This document shows positions 9,394 through 16,959 of a stretch of 64,000 nucleotides of DNA, piece by piece. The notes under the pieces were generated by a model. That model worked only from the letters and a program-made list of their open reading frames with translations, searched no databases and was not told where the DNA came from. The stretch is taken from contig NZ_CP014475.1 of the NCBI RefSeq assembly GCF_001583415.1, forward strand, positions 3,162,001 through 3,226,000, in the 5' to 3' direction. Source of the DNA: Mycolicibacterium phlei. GTDB taxonomy: Bacteria; Actinomycetota; Actinomycetes; Mycobacteriales; Mycobacteriaceae. Every line of letters starts with the position of its first letter. The first letter of the stretch is position 1. A program made the position numbers and the translations under genes.

Positions 9394-10401
9394 ATGGCTG
9401 ACAACGCTGGGAACTCAGAAGACCGATATCACCCTGAGCAGTCCGGCATGTACGAGCTGGAGTTCCCCGCGCCGCAACTTTCGTCCAGCGACGGGCGCGG
9501 GCCGGTGCTCATCCATGCCCTGGAGGGGTTCTCCGACGCCGGGCACGCGATCCGGCTGGCCGCCCAGCACCTGAAGAACACGCTCGACACCGAGCTGGTC
9601 GCGTCGTTCGCCATCGACGAACTGCTCGACTACCGGTCGCGGCGGCCGCTGATGACGTTCAAGACCGACCACTTCACCCACTACGAGGACCCCGAACTCA
9701 ACCTGTATGCGCTGCGCGACAGCGTCGGCACCCCGTTCCTGCTGCTGGCCGGCCTGGAGCCGGACCTGAAGTGGGAGCGGTTCATCAACGCCGTGCGACT
9801 GCTGGCCGAGCGCCTCGGCGTGCGCCGGGTGATCGGGCTCGGCACCATCCCGATGGCGGTGCCGCACACCCGTCCGGTCACGATGACCGCGCACTCCAAC
9901 GACAAGGAGCTCATCGCCGACCACCAGCCGTGGATCGGCGAGGTGCAGGTTCCCGGCAGCGTGTCGAACCTGCTGGAGTTCCGAATGTCGCAGCACGGCC
10001 ACGAGGTCGTCGGGTTCACCGTGCACGTGCCGCACTACCTGGCCCAGACCGCCTACCCGGCGGCGGCCGAGGCGCTGCTGGCGGAGGTGGCCCGCAACGC
10101 GTCGTTGCAGATCCCGCTCGACGCGCTGGCCACCGCGGGCGCCGAGGTGCTCGACAAGATCAACCAGCAGGTCGAGGCCAGCCCGGAGGTCGCCCAGGTG
10201 GTGGCCGCGCTGGAACGCCAGTACGACGCGTACGTGGCGGCGCAGGAGAACCGCTCGCTGCTGGCCAGCGACGAGAACCTGCCCAGCGGTGAGGAGCTGG
10301 GCGCCGAGTTCGAGCGCTTCCTGGCCCAGCAGGCCGAGAAGAAGGCCAAGGGCGACGCGTTCGGTGACGGCTTCGGCGACGGCCAGGACGGCGACGACTG
10401 A
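9394..10401 (+). CDS. PAC2-family protein (proteasome-assembly-chaperone-like)
   Basis: A 335-residue protein with the PAC2 pattern: P-V-L-I-H-A-L-E-G-F-S-D-A-G-H-A near residue 33, E-L-L-D-Y-R-S-R-R-P, and the central G-L-G-T-I-P-M-A-V-P-H-T-R-P block. The C-terminus is highly charged, ending in a Gly/Asp run. Actinobacterial members form trimers and are structurally known from Rv2714, but their role in the cell is unsettled. The ATG at 9394 has GAGGAGG seven bases before it, which decides against the upstream start at 9325. It is followed by the leaderless alpha/beta-hydrolase gene. Confidence 0.88.
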   Translation: MADNAGNSEDRYHPEQSGMYELEFPAPQLSSSDGRGPVLIHALEGFSDAGHAIRLAAQHLKNTLDTELVASFAIDELLDYRSRRPLMTFKTDHFTHYEDPELNLYALRDSVGTPFLLLAGLEPDLKWERFINAVRLLAERLGVRRVIGLGTIPMAVPHTRPVTMTAHSNDKELIADHQPWIGEVQVPGSVSNLLEFRMSQHGHEVVGFTVHVPHYLAQTAYPAAAEALLAEVARNASLQIPLDALATAGAEVLDKINQQVEASPEVAQVVAALERQYDAYVAAQENRSLLASDENLPSGEELGAEFERFLAQQAEKKAKGDAFGDGFGDGQDGDD

Positions 10402-10440
10402 CGGGCTGCCGGTCGGATGGCGCACACCCCCGCCGCCAGC

Positions 10441-10446
10441 TAAGTT
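10441..10446 (+). promoter_or_regulatory. -10 element for leaderless alpha/beta-hydrolase gene
   Basis: TAAGTT, six bases, then the ATG at 10453: a TANNNT-N6-start arrangement. There is no ribosome-binding site upstream. Confidence 0.6.
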
Positions 10447-10452
10447 GACGCA

Positions 10453-11475
10453 ATGGCAGCTGGTAAGCCCAACCTGCGCAGCGTGCGGGACGCGACGCCC
10501 ACCCTGCACTTCCGCACGATCCACGGCTACCGGCGGGCCTACCGGGTGGCGGGTTCGGGTCCGGCGATCCTGCTGATCCACGGCATCGGGGACAACTCCA
10601 CGACCTGGGCGACGGTGCAGACCAAGCTTGCGCAGCGGTTCACCGTCATCGCCCCGGACCTGCTCGGCCACGGCCAGTCCGACAAGCCGCGCGCGGACTA
10701 CTCGGTGGCGGCCTACGCCAACGGGATGCGCGACCTGCTCAGCGTCCTCGACATCGACCGGGTCACGGTCATCGGGCACTCGCTGGGCGGCGGGGTGGCC
10801 ATGCAGTTCGCCTACCAGTTCCCGCAGTTCGTCGACCGGATGGTGCTGGTCGGCGCCGGCGGGGTCACCAAGGACGTCAACATCGCGCTGCGGCTGGCGT
10901 CGCTGCCGATGGGCAGCGAGGCGCTGGCGCTGCTGCGGTTGCCGATGGTGCTGCCCACCGTCCAATTGGCGGGGCGGCTCGCCGGCGGGCTGCTCGGTTC
11001 GACCGGCCTGGGCCGCGATCTGCCGCAGGCGCTGCGCATCCTGGCCGATCTGCCCGAGCCGACCGCCTCATCGGCGTTCGCCCGCACGCTGCGCGCCGTG
11101 GTGGACTGGCGCGGCCAGGTGGTCACCATGCTGGACCGCTGTTATCTGACGCAATCGGTTCCGGTGCAACTGATCTGGGGCAGCAGCGACTCGGTGATCC
11201 CGGTCAGCCACGCGCGGCTGGCGCACGCCGCGATGCCGGGTTCCCGGCTGGAGATCTTCGAGGGCTCCGGGCATTTCCCGTTCCACGACGACCCGGACCG
11301 TTTCGTGGCGGTGGTGGAGAGCTTCATCGACTCCACCGAACCCGCCCAGTACGACCAGGAGTACCTGCGCGAGCTGCTGCGCACCGGCCCCACCGACAGC
11401 ACCATCTCCGGGCCGCGGGACACCCGGGCCGCGGTGCTCGACGCGATCGGCAGCGACGAGCGCAGCGCCACCTGA
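10453..11475 (+). CDS. Alpha/beta-fold hydrolase
   Basis: A 340-residue serine hydrolase. It shows the oxyanion-hole motif L-L-I-H-G-I-G-D (about 41-47), the nucleophile elbow G-H-S-L-G-G with Ser110, a likely acid in W-G-S-S-D-S-V-I-P (about 241) and the catalytic His in G-S-G-H-F-P-F-H (about 272). A lid region lies between residues 150 and 210. It is cytoplasmic, with no signal peptide, and the substrate cannot be read from the sequence. By order it matches Rv2715. A C-terminal extension after residue 290 is polar and variable. Confidence 0.9.
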   Translation: MAAGKPNLRSVRDATPTLHFRTIHGYRRAYRVAGSGPAILLIHGIGDNSTTWATVQTKLAQRFTVIAPDLLGHGQSDKPRADYSVAAYANGMRDLLSVLDIDRVTVIGHSLGGGVAMQFAYQFPQFVDRMVLVGAGGVTKDVNIALRLASLPMGSEALALLRLPMVLPTVQLAGRLAGGLLGSTGLGRDLPQALRILADLPEPTASSAFARTLRAVVDWRGQVVTMLDRCYLTQSVPVQLIWGSSDSVIPVSHARLAHAAMPGSRLEIFEGSGHFPFHDDPDRFVAVVESFIDSTEPAQYDQEYLRELLRTGPTDSTISGPRDTRAAVLDAIGSDERSAT

Positions 11476-11508
11476 GCTCGATCCGGCCGCCGCGTGCGCG
11501 CCGCCAAG

Positions 11509-11514
11509 TAGCAT
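11509..11514 (+). promoter_or_regulatory. -10 element for leaderless phzF-like gene
   Basis: TAGCAT, six bases, then the ATG at 11521. It fits the leaderless TANNNT-N6-ATG layout. Confidence 0.6.
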
Positions 11515-11520
11515 CGAGAC

Positions 11521-12207
11521 ATGGCTATCGACGCGACGGTGCTGCGTGTCTTCACCGATCCCGACGGCAATCACGGCAACCCGCTCGGAGTGGTCGACGC
11601 CGGCACCGTCGACCCCGCCGACCGGCAGCGCATCGCGACCGAATTGGGTTACAGCGAAACGATTTTCGTCGACCTTCCCGCTCCAGGGGCAAACACCGCG
11701 CACGCCCGGATCTTCACCCCCGCCGTCGAGTTGCCGTTTGCCGGGCACCCCACCGTCGGGGCGTCCTGGTGGTTGCGCGACCGGGGCACGCCCATCCACA
11801 CGTTGCGGGTGCCTGCGGGCATCGTGCAGGTGAGCTACGACGGTGATCTCACCGCGGTCAGCGCCCGCGCGGAGTGGGCACCGGAGTTCGCGATCCATGA
11901 CCTGCCCTCGGTCGACGACGTGCTGGCCGCCGACCCGGACGACTACCCCGACGACATCAACCACTACCTGTGGGCGTGGCAGGACAGGGAGCGCGGGGTC
12001 ATCCGGTCGCGGATGTTCGCGACCGATCTGGGCGTCGGCGAGGACGAGGCCACCGGCGCCGCGGCCGTGCGGATCACCGACTACCTGAGCCGGGATCTGC
12101 ACATCGTGCAGGGCCGGGGATCCCACATCCACACCCGGTGGAGCCCGGAGGGGTGGGTGCGCGTGGCCGGCCGGGTGGTCAGCGACGGCGTCAAGCAGCT
12201 CGGCTGA
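11521..12207 (+). CDS. PhzF-family isomerase/epimerase-like protein
   Basis: A 228-residue PhzF/DAP-epimerase-fold protein. The expected catalytic glutamate is Glu46 in G-Y-S-E-T-I-F-V. The first-half signature G-H-P-T-V-G-A-S is at about 75-82, and the second-half signature E-D-E-A-T-G-A-A-A at about 178-186. The family isomerises trans-2,3-dihydro-3-hydroxyanthranilate in phenazine synthesis, but most actinobacterial members have unknown substrates and there are no phenazine genes here. It is shorter than typical PhzF (about 280). Matches Rv2716 by order. The next gene, nrdR, is convergent with a two-base gap; the Rv2717c-type nitrobindin gene expected from M. tuberculosis is absent. Confidence 0.88.
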   Translation: MAIDATVLRVFTDPDGNHGNPLGVVDAGTVDPADRQRIATELGYSETIFVDLPAPGANTAHARIFTPAVELPFAGHPTVGASWWLRDRGTPIHTLRVPAGIVQVSYDGDLTAVSARAEWAPEFAIHDLPSVDDVLAADPDDYPDDINHYLWAWQDRERGVIRSRMFATDLGVGEDEATGAAAVRITDYLSRDLHIVQGRGSHIHTRWSPEGWVRVAGRVVSDGVKQLG

Positions 12208-12209
12208 CG

Positions 12210-12680
12210 CTAGCTGGCCGTCGGCTGCGGAGAGTTGCGGTGGGCGCGCAGCGCCTCGATCTCGCGCGCGAAGTCCTCCGCGGAGGTGAAGCCGCGGTAC
12301 ACCGAGGCGAACCGCAGATAGGCGACCTCGTCGAGATCGCGCAGCGGCCCCAGGATCGCCAGCCCCACCTCGTGGCTGGGCACCTCGGGCGCACCGGAGG
12401 CGCGGACGGTGTCCTCCACCTGCTGGGCCAGCAGGTTCAGTGCGTCGTCGTCGACCTGACGGCCCTGGCAGGCCCGCCGGACGCCCTTGATGACCTTCTC
12501 CCGGCTGAAGGGTTCGGTGACGCCGCTGCGCTTGACGACGGCAAGGACGGCGGTCTCGACCGTGGTGAACCGCCGACCACACTCCGGACACGAGCGCCGA
12601 CGGCGGATCGCCTGACCTTCGTCGGTTTCCCGGGAGTCGACCACGCGCGAGTCGGGGTGACGACAGAACGGACAGTGCAT
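12210..12680 (-). CDS. nrdR: Transcriptional repressor NrdR of ribonucleotide reductase genes
   Basis: A 156-residue protein. The N-terminal zinc ribbon uses Cys3, Cys6 and the pair in S-C-P-E-C-G-R-R-F (about 31 and 34), followed by an ATP-cone domain (about 46-136) that senses ATP/dATP and represses nrd genes. The signature [17 protein letters not shown] is intact. The ATG at 12680 has GGAG five bases upstream. A TACCCT -10 lies about 48 bases further upstream. Same position as Rv2718c. Confidence 0.96.
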   Translation of the reverse strand: MHCPFCRHPDSRVVDSRETDEGQAIRRRRSCPECGRRFTTVETAVLAVVKRSGVTEPFSREKVIKGVRRACQGRQVDDDALNLLAQQVEDTVRASGAPEVPSHEVGLAILGPLRDLDEVAYLRFASVYRGFTSAEDFAREIEALRAHRNSPQPTAS

Positions 12681-12727
12681 TACCGCTCCTTCGCCGCGCC
12701 AACAAACAAGGACATCAAACCTCTTCG

Positions 12728-12733
12728 AGGGTA
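12728..12733 (-). promoter_or_regulatory. -10 element of nrdR
   Basis: On the minus strand TACCCT, followed by a leader of about 40 bases that ends in GGAGCGGTA before the ATG. No palindrome resembling an NrdR box was recognised here. Confidence 0.4.
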
Positions 12734-12838
12734 CCTGCGCGACGTCCCGATAGCCCAGCACCGGGGTGATCGGCACGTAGGCGGCGGCCCGGTCGGTGAA
12801 CATCACTGCCTGACAGGGTCTTTGAGCCGGCCGGGAAA

Positions 12839-13336
12839 TCAGCCGACCGGAGCGATCAGGGTCTGGCCAGCGTCCACCGCGGCCGAGTTCAGCTGATTGA
12901 GCTCGCGGATCTGCTGCACGATCTCGCCCGCCGGGGCATCCGGCGCGACCCGCCGCGCCACCTGGTGCAGGGTCTCCCCGGTCTGCACCTGCACGACGGC
13001 CAGCCGCTCGGGCACCGCGGCCGGGCTGGCGCCGACCACACCGCCGAACTGGGCGACCAGGCCCAGCCACACCGTGATCCCCGCCGCCACCAGCGACAGC
13101 AGCACGGTGGTGGCCGGGGTGATGGGCCGGCGCCGGTGCGAGGCCCGAGACATCAGCACCCCGGTGCCGCGGTAGTGCGCGGGCGCCCCGCCCGGGCGGA
13201 CCGGCCGTGGCCGCCGCCGGTTCACGGGCCGGGCCCGCCGTACCTGCCCGCCGGTGGCGGTGCGGGTGTCGGTGCGGGTCTGGAGGTGGTCGGCGGTGTG
13301 GCTCGGGTGGGTGGAGAGGGGGGTGAGGATCGTCAT
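12839..13336 (-). CDS. chiZ: LysM-domain membrane protein, SOS-induced division inhibitor/peptidoglycan hydrolase ChiZ type
   Basis: A 165-residue protein matching the M. tuberculosis ChiZ (Rv2719c) layout. A basic, Pro/Arg-rich disordered N-terminus (1-72) is followed by one membrane helix (about 74-97), then a LysM domain (about 113-163, [13 protein letters not shown] and L-N-Q-L-N ... A-G-Q-T-L) outside the membrane. In M. tuberculosis the protein is DNA-damage-induced, acts on the cell wall and delays septation. The start at 13336 gives the family length; a reading from 13381 is longer. It is divergent from lexA with LexA boxes between. Confidence 0.88.
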   Translation of the reverse strand: MTILTPLSTHPSHTADHLQTRTDTRTATGGQVRRARPVNRRRPRPVRPGGAPAHYRGTGVLMSRASHRRRPITPATTVLLSLVAAGITVWLGLVAQFGGVVGASPAAVPERLAVVQVQTGETLHQVARRVAPDAPAGEIVQQIRELNQLNSAAVDAGQTLIAPVG

Positions 13337-13403
13337 CGCGCTGCCCTTTCGTCCGCTGTGTTCGCTCTTGTGTTCGAACATAGTCGCTCAGATGTTCGAT
13401 TGG

Positions 13404-13419
13404 TAGAACATGTGATCGA
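13404..13419 (-). promoter_or_regulatory. Candidate LexA (SOS) box for chiZ
   Basis: TAGAAC-N4-GATCGA on the plus strand, matching 10 of the 12 defined positions of the mycobacterial SOS box TCGAAC-N4-GTTCGA. Further half-sites (GTTCGAAC at about 13372 and GATGTTCGA at about 13391) lie next to it, so LexA may contact more than one site. Confidence 0.6.
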
Positions 13420-13509
13420 ACTGTTGCGAAACGATAGAACAGGGCACCGACAAAAAATCGCGCCGCGAAATCCGACCGCCCGACCTGCCCCATGCCCACG
13501 CGACACACG

Positions 13510-13525
13510 TCGAACAAATGTTTGA
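13510..13525 (+). promoter_or_regulatory. LexA (SOS) box of lexA, autoregulatory
   Basis: TCGAAC-AAAT-GTTTGA matches the mycobacterial SOS box at 11 of 12 positions. It ends 19 bases before the lexA -10, the usual place for a repressor of that promoter. Confidence 0.82.
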
Positions 13526-13544
13526 TTAATGCCGCGCCGCGGGT

Positions 13545-13550
13545 TACATT
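13545..13550 (+). promoter_or_regulatory. -10 element for leaderless lexA
   Basis: TACATT, six C residues, then the ATG at 13557: TANNNT-N6-ATG, with no ribosome-binding site. This supports a leaderless lexA transcript. Confidence 0.6.
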
Positions 13551-13556
13551 CCCCCC

Positions 13557-14252
13557 ATGGACTCCAGCAGCGACACTCCGGACCGCACCGGCGGGAGCCG
13601 TAGCACCGACACCACGCTGACCGAGCGCCAGCGCACCATCCTCGAGGTCATCCGCGCCTCGGTCACCACGCGCGGGTACCCGCCGAGCATCCGCGAGATC
13701 GGCGACGCGGTGGGCCTGACCTCGACGTCCTCGGTGGCCCACCAGCTGCGCACCCTGGAGCGCAAGGGCTACCTGCGGCGCGATCCCAACCGGCCGCGGG
13801 CCGTGGACGTCCGCGGCGCCGACGACAACGTCACCCCGATCGTCACCACCGACGTCGCCGGGTCAGACGCGCTGCCGGAGCCGACGTTCGTACCGGTGCT
13901 GGGCCGGATCGCCGCAGGCGGCCCGATCCTGGCCGAGGAGGCCGTCGAGGACGTCTTCCCGCTGCCCCGCGAGCTCGTCGGCGAGGGTTCGCTGTTCCTG
14001 CTGAAGGTGGTCGGCGACTCGATGGTCGACGCCGCGATCTGCGACGGTGACTGGGTCGTCGTGCGGCAGCAGAACGTCGCCGACAACGGTGACATCGTCG
14101 CGGCGATGATCGACGGCGAGGCGACGGTCAAGACGTTCAAGCGGACCCGCGGGCAGGTGTGGCTGATGCCGCACAACCCGGCCTACGAGCCGATCCCCGG
14201 TAACGACGCCGCCATCCTGGGCAAGGTCGTCACCGTGATCCGGAAGATCTAG
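13557..14252 (+). CDS. lexA: LexA repressor of the SOS response
   Basis: A 231-residue LexA. The N-terminal winged helix runs over about 20-85 ([31 protein letters not shown]). The self-cleavage site is Ala120-Gly121 in R-I-A-A-G-G-P. Catalytic Ser155 lies in V-G-D-S-M-V-D-A, and Lys192 in E-A-T-V-K-T-F-K. When RecA filaments form, LexA cleaves itself and frees genes with SOS boxes such as recA and chiZ here. Its stop codon overlaps by four bases the stop of the convergent LGFP-repeat gene (shared CTAG). Confidence 0.97.
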   Translation: MDSSSDTPDRTGGSRSTDTTLTERQRTILEVIRASVTTRGYPPSIREIGDAVGLTSTSSVAHQLRTLERKGYLRRDPNRPRAVDVRGADDNVTPIVTTDVAGSDALPEPTFVPVLGRIAAGGPILAEEAVEDVFPLPRELVGEGSLFLLKVVGDSMVDAAICDGDWVVVRQQNVADNGDIVAAMIDGEATVKTFKRTRGQVWLMPHNPAYEPIPGNDAAILGKVVTVIRKI

Positions 14253-16534
14253 TCCGCCCGGACGAACCCGTTGGTGCGGGCGAATTCCTCGCTGGAGAAC
14301 CAGATCTCGGCGCGCGCCTCGGCGTAGCCGGGCGTCTCGGGCAGCCAGTAGCGGCCCGTCCGCGAATCGGCCTTGATCGGGTAGCCCTCCGGTGCCTCAT
14401 CGGAGTCGCCGAACGCCAGCCGGAACGCCGGGCTGTGCACGTCGGGCTCGTCGACCTCGATGCGGGCGTGCCGGCCGGTGTCGGTGAGCGCGTCACTCGG
14501 GGGCCGCTGCCAGGTGCCCCAGAATCCGGGCGCCGCACCGGTTTCCGGCTCCGCAGCCGGCTCGGAAAGCGCTTCCGGCTCGGGTTCGGGCTCGGGTTCG
14601 GGCTCGGGCACCCCGATGATCTCGGCTTCGTCGCTCACCTCGACCACCTCGGGGCCCACCTTGACCACCTCGGGCTGGTCGTCGGCGGGATCGGACAGAT
14701 CCGGCAGCTCGGCGAGCTGCTCGGGTGTCACCACGCGTGTCGGCGCGGTGTCCACCTCGTCGGGGTTGAGATCGGGATCCTCGAGGTAGTCGTCCGGACT
14801 CGCGACGGGCTCCCTGTCCTCGGCGTACTCGCCCTCGTACTCGCCCTCGTGGGCGTCCCCGTGGTCCTCGTCGTCCCGCACGTCGGTGCTGCGCTCCCCC
14901 GGCGCCCACAGGCTCAGCTCCGGCGGTGTCTGCGGCGACAGCGCACCCAGCCCCTCACGGGCGTAGCGGTCACCGAACGCCGCGGCGGTCTCGTCCCCGT
15001 CGCCGTAGCGGTCCTCGCCACGGTCCCGACCCTCGTCGTCGTGGTCCTCGTCGTACTCGCGGTCGTAACCGCCGTCATAGTCGCCGTCGTAGTCGCCATC
15101 GTAATCGCCGTCGTGGTGGTCCTCGTCGAAGCCGAAGTCATCGCCGCCGCGCCGGTGCCGGACCGCGGCAACGCCGATCAGCCCGACCAGAACCAGGACC
15201 GGGATGACGGCCAGCAGCCACCACCAGCTCCAGGTGAACCAGCGGCGGCCCTCGTCGTCGGCGGCCTGCGGTTCGGCCTGGGCGGCGGGTGCCTGCTCGC
15301 CCGGCACCTGCAGGTCGGCGAGCGCCCCGGCCAGGCTGGCCGGTTCGGTGCTGAACTTGCCGGTCGACCGGTTCCAGTTGACGACGCCGCCGCTGAACTT
15401 CTGGGTGAGGACGTCACCGCTCTCGGTCGCATCGCCGGTGGGCGCACCGAGCTCGCCCTTGGCGCCGTCCAGCTTGTCCCAGGCGGCCTTGATGGGCCCG
15501 CGGACGACGACCGCGCCGTAGTCCGGGGTCCAGAAGATCACCGGCTTGTCCTCGGCGGCGAACGTCGTCATCTTGCTCTCGGTGCCCAGCCCGCCGTCCA
15601 CCTCGTTGGTGACCGGGAAGCCCAGGTCACCCTCGGGTCCGCCGAGCGCCTCGTACTTGGCCAGCACCTGCCCGGTGACGACGTGCGCGCCGGTGGCCGG
15701 GCTGTAGAAGATCTTGCCGCCGGCAAAGTTCTGCGCGAGCCCGCCGTCGCCGATCTCGTACGGCTCACCCTCGGCGGCGCCGAGCGGGCCGAGCGGTCCG
15801 CCTGCGGCGCGGCGGGCGGCGTTGATGGCCGACGCCGGGTCGTCCGGCACCCGCAGGTCGGTCAGCTGGGCCGCCAGCTCGGGCGGCACGGTGGTGAAGG
15901 TCTTTTCGCGCAGGTTGTAGGACAGCTCGCCGTTGGTGAACTTCTGCGAGACGACGTCGCCGCGGTACATCTCGTCGTCGGCGGGCACTCCGAGCGCACC
16001 CGTGGAACCGCCCAGCTTGTCCCAGGCGGCGTTGATCGCCCCGCGCACCACTCGGGCACCGGTCTCGGCGGTCCAGAAGATCACCGGCTGATCGGGGGCG
16101 CTGAACGTGGTGTTGAAGCTGCCGGGAGCCTTGCCGGGGCTGTCGTCGATGGTCGGGAAGCCGAGGTCGCTGTCGGCGGGACCGCCCAGAGACTCGTACT
16201 TCTCCAGGATCGCGCCCTGCATGAAGTGCGCGCCGGTCTGCGGGGTGAAGAACATCTTGCCGCCGGTGAAGTTCTGCGCGAACCCGTCACCGACCGGGTA
16301 CACCCCACCCTGCTTGGGCCCCAGCGGGCCGCCGTCACCGCCGGTGGCCTCCCAGGCCACGGTGATCGCCGCGTCGGCATCGGACTCCGGGGTGGCGTGC
16401 GCCGCCGGGGCCGACAACACGGGCAACGGTGCTGTCACCACGGCCGGCGCCACCAGCAGGCCTGTGGCACACGCGAGCAGACCGATCGCTGTCCGAGCCC
16501 ACCTCGTCGTGCGCCGGCCTTTCCGCTCGATCAT
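14249..16534 (-). CDS. LGFP-repeat cell-envelope protein with one membrane helix and acidic tail
   Basis: A 761-residue protein. Residues 1-47 look like a signal sequence (R-R-T-T-R-W-A-R, hydrophobic core, A-H-A-T). Residues 50-400 hold two copies of a paired LGFP module: D-L-G-F-P at about 123 and 303, and the related A-L-G-V-P (180) and E-L-G-A-P (361), each near V-I-F-W-T and A-W-D-K-L blocks. LGFP repeats are thought to anchor corynebacterial and mycobacterial proteins to the cell wall. A membrane helix lies at about 434-458. The remainder is an acidic Asp/Tyr/Gly repeat (about 464-510), an E-P run and a conserved-looking C-terminus with W-G-T-W and [11 protein letters not shown]. Position matches Rv2721c. 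GGAGG lies four bases before the ATG. Confidence 0.85.
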   Translation of the reverse strand: MIERKGRRTTRWARTAIGLLACATGLLVAPAVVTAPLPVLSAPAAHATPESDADAAITVAWEATGGDGGPLGPKQGGVYPVGDGFAQNFTGGKMFFTPQTGAHFMQGAILEKYESLGGPADSDLGFPTIDDSPGKAPGSFNTTFSAPDQPVIFWTAETGARVVRGAINAAWDKLGGSTGALGVPADDEMYRGDVVSQKFTNGELSYNLREKTFTTVPPELAAQLTDLRVPDDPASAINAARRAAGGPLGPLGAAEGEPYEIGDGGLAQNFAGGKIFYSPATGAHVVTGQVLAKYEALGGPEGDLGFPVTNEVDGGLGTESKMTTFAAEDKPVIFWTPDYGAVVVRGPIKAAWDKLDGAKGELGAPTGDATESGDVLTQKFSGGVVNWNRSTGKFSTEPASLAGALADLQVPGEQAPAAQAEPQAADDEGRRWFTWSWWWLLAVIPVLVLVGLIGVAAVRHRRGGDDFGFDEDHHDGDYDGDYDGDYDGGYDREYDEDHDDEGRDRGEDRYGDGDETAAAFGDRYAREGLGALSPQTPPELSLWAPGERSTDVRDDEDHGDAHEGEYEGEYAEDREPVASPDDYLEDPDLNPDEVDTAPTRVVTPEQLAELPDLSDPADDQPEVVKVGPEVVEVSDEAEIIGVPEPEPEPEPEPEALSEPAAEPETGAAPGFWGTWQRPPSDALTDTGRHARIEVDEPDVHSPAFRLAFGDSDEAPEGYPIKADSRTGRYWLPETPGYAEARAEIWFSSEEFARTNGFVRAD

Positions 16535-16552
16535 TCGTCCTCCTGCGGTCGG

Positions 16553-16564
16553 CGCGAATTCGCG
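16553..16564. repeat. 12-bp perfect palindrome upstream of the LGFP-repeat gene
   Basis: CGCGAATTCGCG, 19 bases upstream of the LGFP-gene start, just behind its GGAGG. It could be an operator or an mRNA hairpin near the ribosome-binding site. Confidence 0.5.
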
Positions 16565-16766
16565 TACATTTCGCGCCTCCGTCTTCCTTCTGTCAGCCGC
16601 CGGTCATTACCCAAAAGTCCGCGATCTTGCAGAGAAAATACCTGCCGCTACCCCATTCGCTGAGGTAGGCCCCACCGCGTGGCGGCAATTCACCTCCAGA
16701 AACGACCGATACCAGGATCGACATTTCCGCCCGGGCCGCCCGGCGGACCGCGGACTGGTGTTTGCA

Positions 16767-16836
16767 AGCCGACGGCGAAATACCCCCGCGCCACGGCATA
16801 TCCGCACTTATGACCGTAGCCGACAGCGAAATTACC
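16767..16836 (+). repeat. Imperfect 18-19-bp direct repeat, 51-bp period
   Basis: AGCCGACGGCGAAATACC at 16767-16784 and AGCCGACAGCGAAATTACC at 16818-16836, differing by one substitution and one inserted base. Function unknown; possibly paired binding sites. Confidence 0.45.
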
Positions 16837-16947
16837 GGGCGGTACGAATTGCGCACGGCCAAAGCGAATACGCAGATTTCGTTGCGCTATGAAGTACTGG
16901 CAAAACCCGGCACGGTTGGTCGACACCTATGCGAACCGCGCCGCACC

Positions 16948-16953
16948 TAGACT
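16948..16953 (+). promoter_or_regulatory. -10 element for leaderless molybdopterin oxidoreductase gene
   Basis: TAGACT, six bases, then the ATG at 16960, with no ribosome-binding site. Leaderless TANNNT-N6-ATG layout. Confidence 0.6.
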
Positions 16954-16959
16954 CGGGGT

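Larger units (their letters stand above)
16535..16959 (+). other. Divergent intergenic region, 425 bp, no convincing gene
   Basis: This gap separates the LGFP-repeat gene from the molybdopterin oxidoreductase gene. It is visibly richer in A/T than its surroundings. Short open frames of 60-90 codons exist but none has both a plausible start and mycobacterial codon bias. It holds a 12-bp palindrome CGCGAATTCGCG (16553-16564) close to the LGFP start, and an imperfect direct repeat of about 18 bases (16767-16784 and 16818-16836). The oxidoreductase promoter lies at its right end. Confidence 0.6.

Noticed and set aside
16607..16926. Small open frames of 60-89 codons in the LGFP/BisC gap
   Set aside because: No ribosome-binding sites or known motifs, and they overlap each other in several frames.
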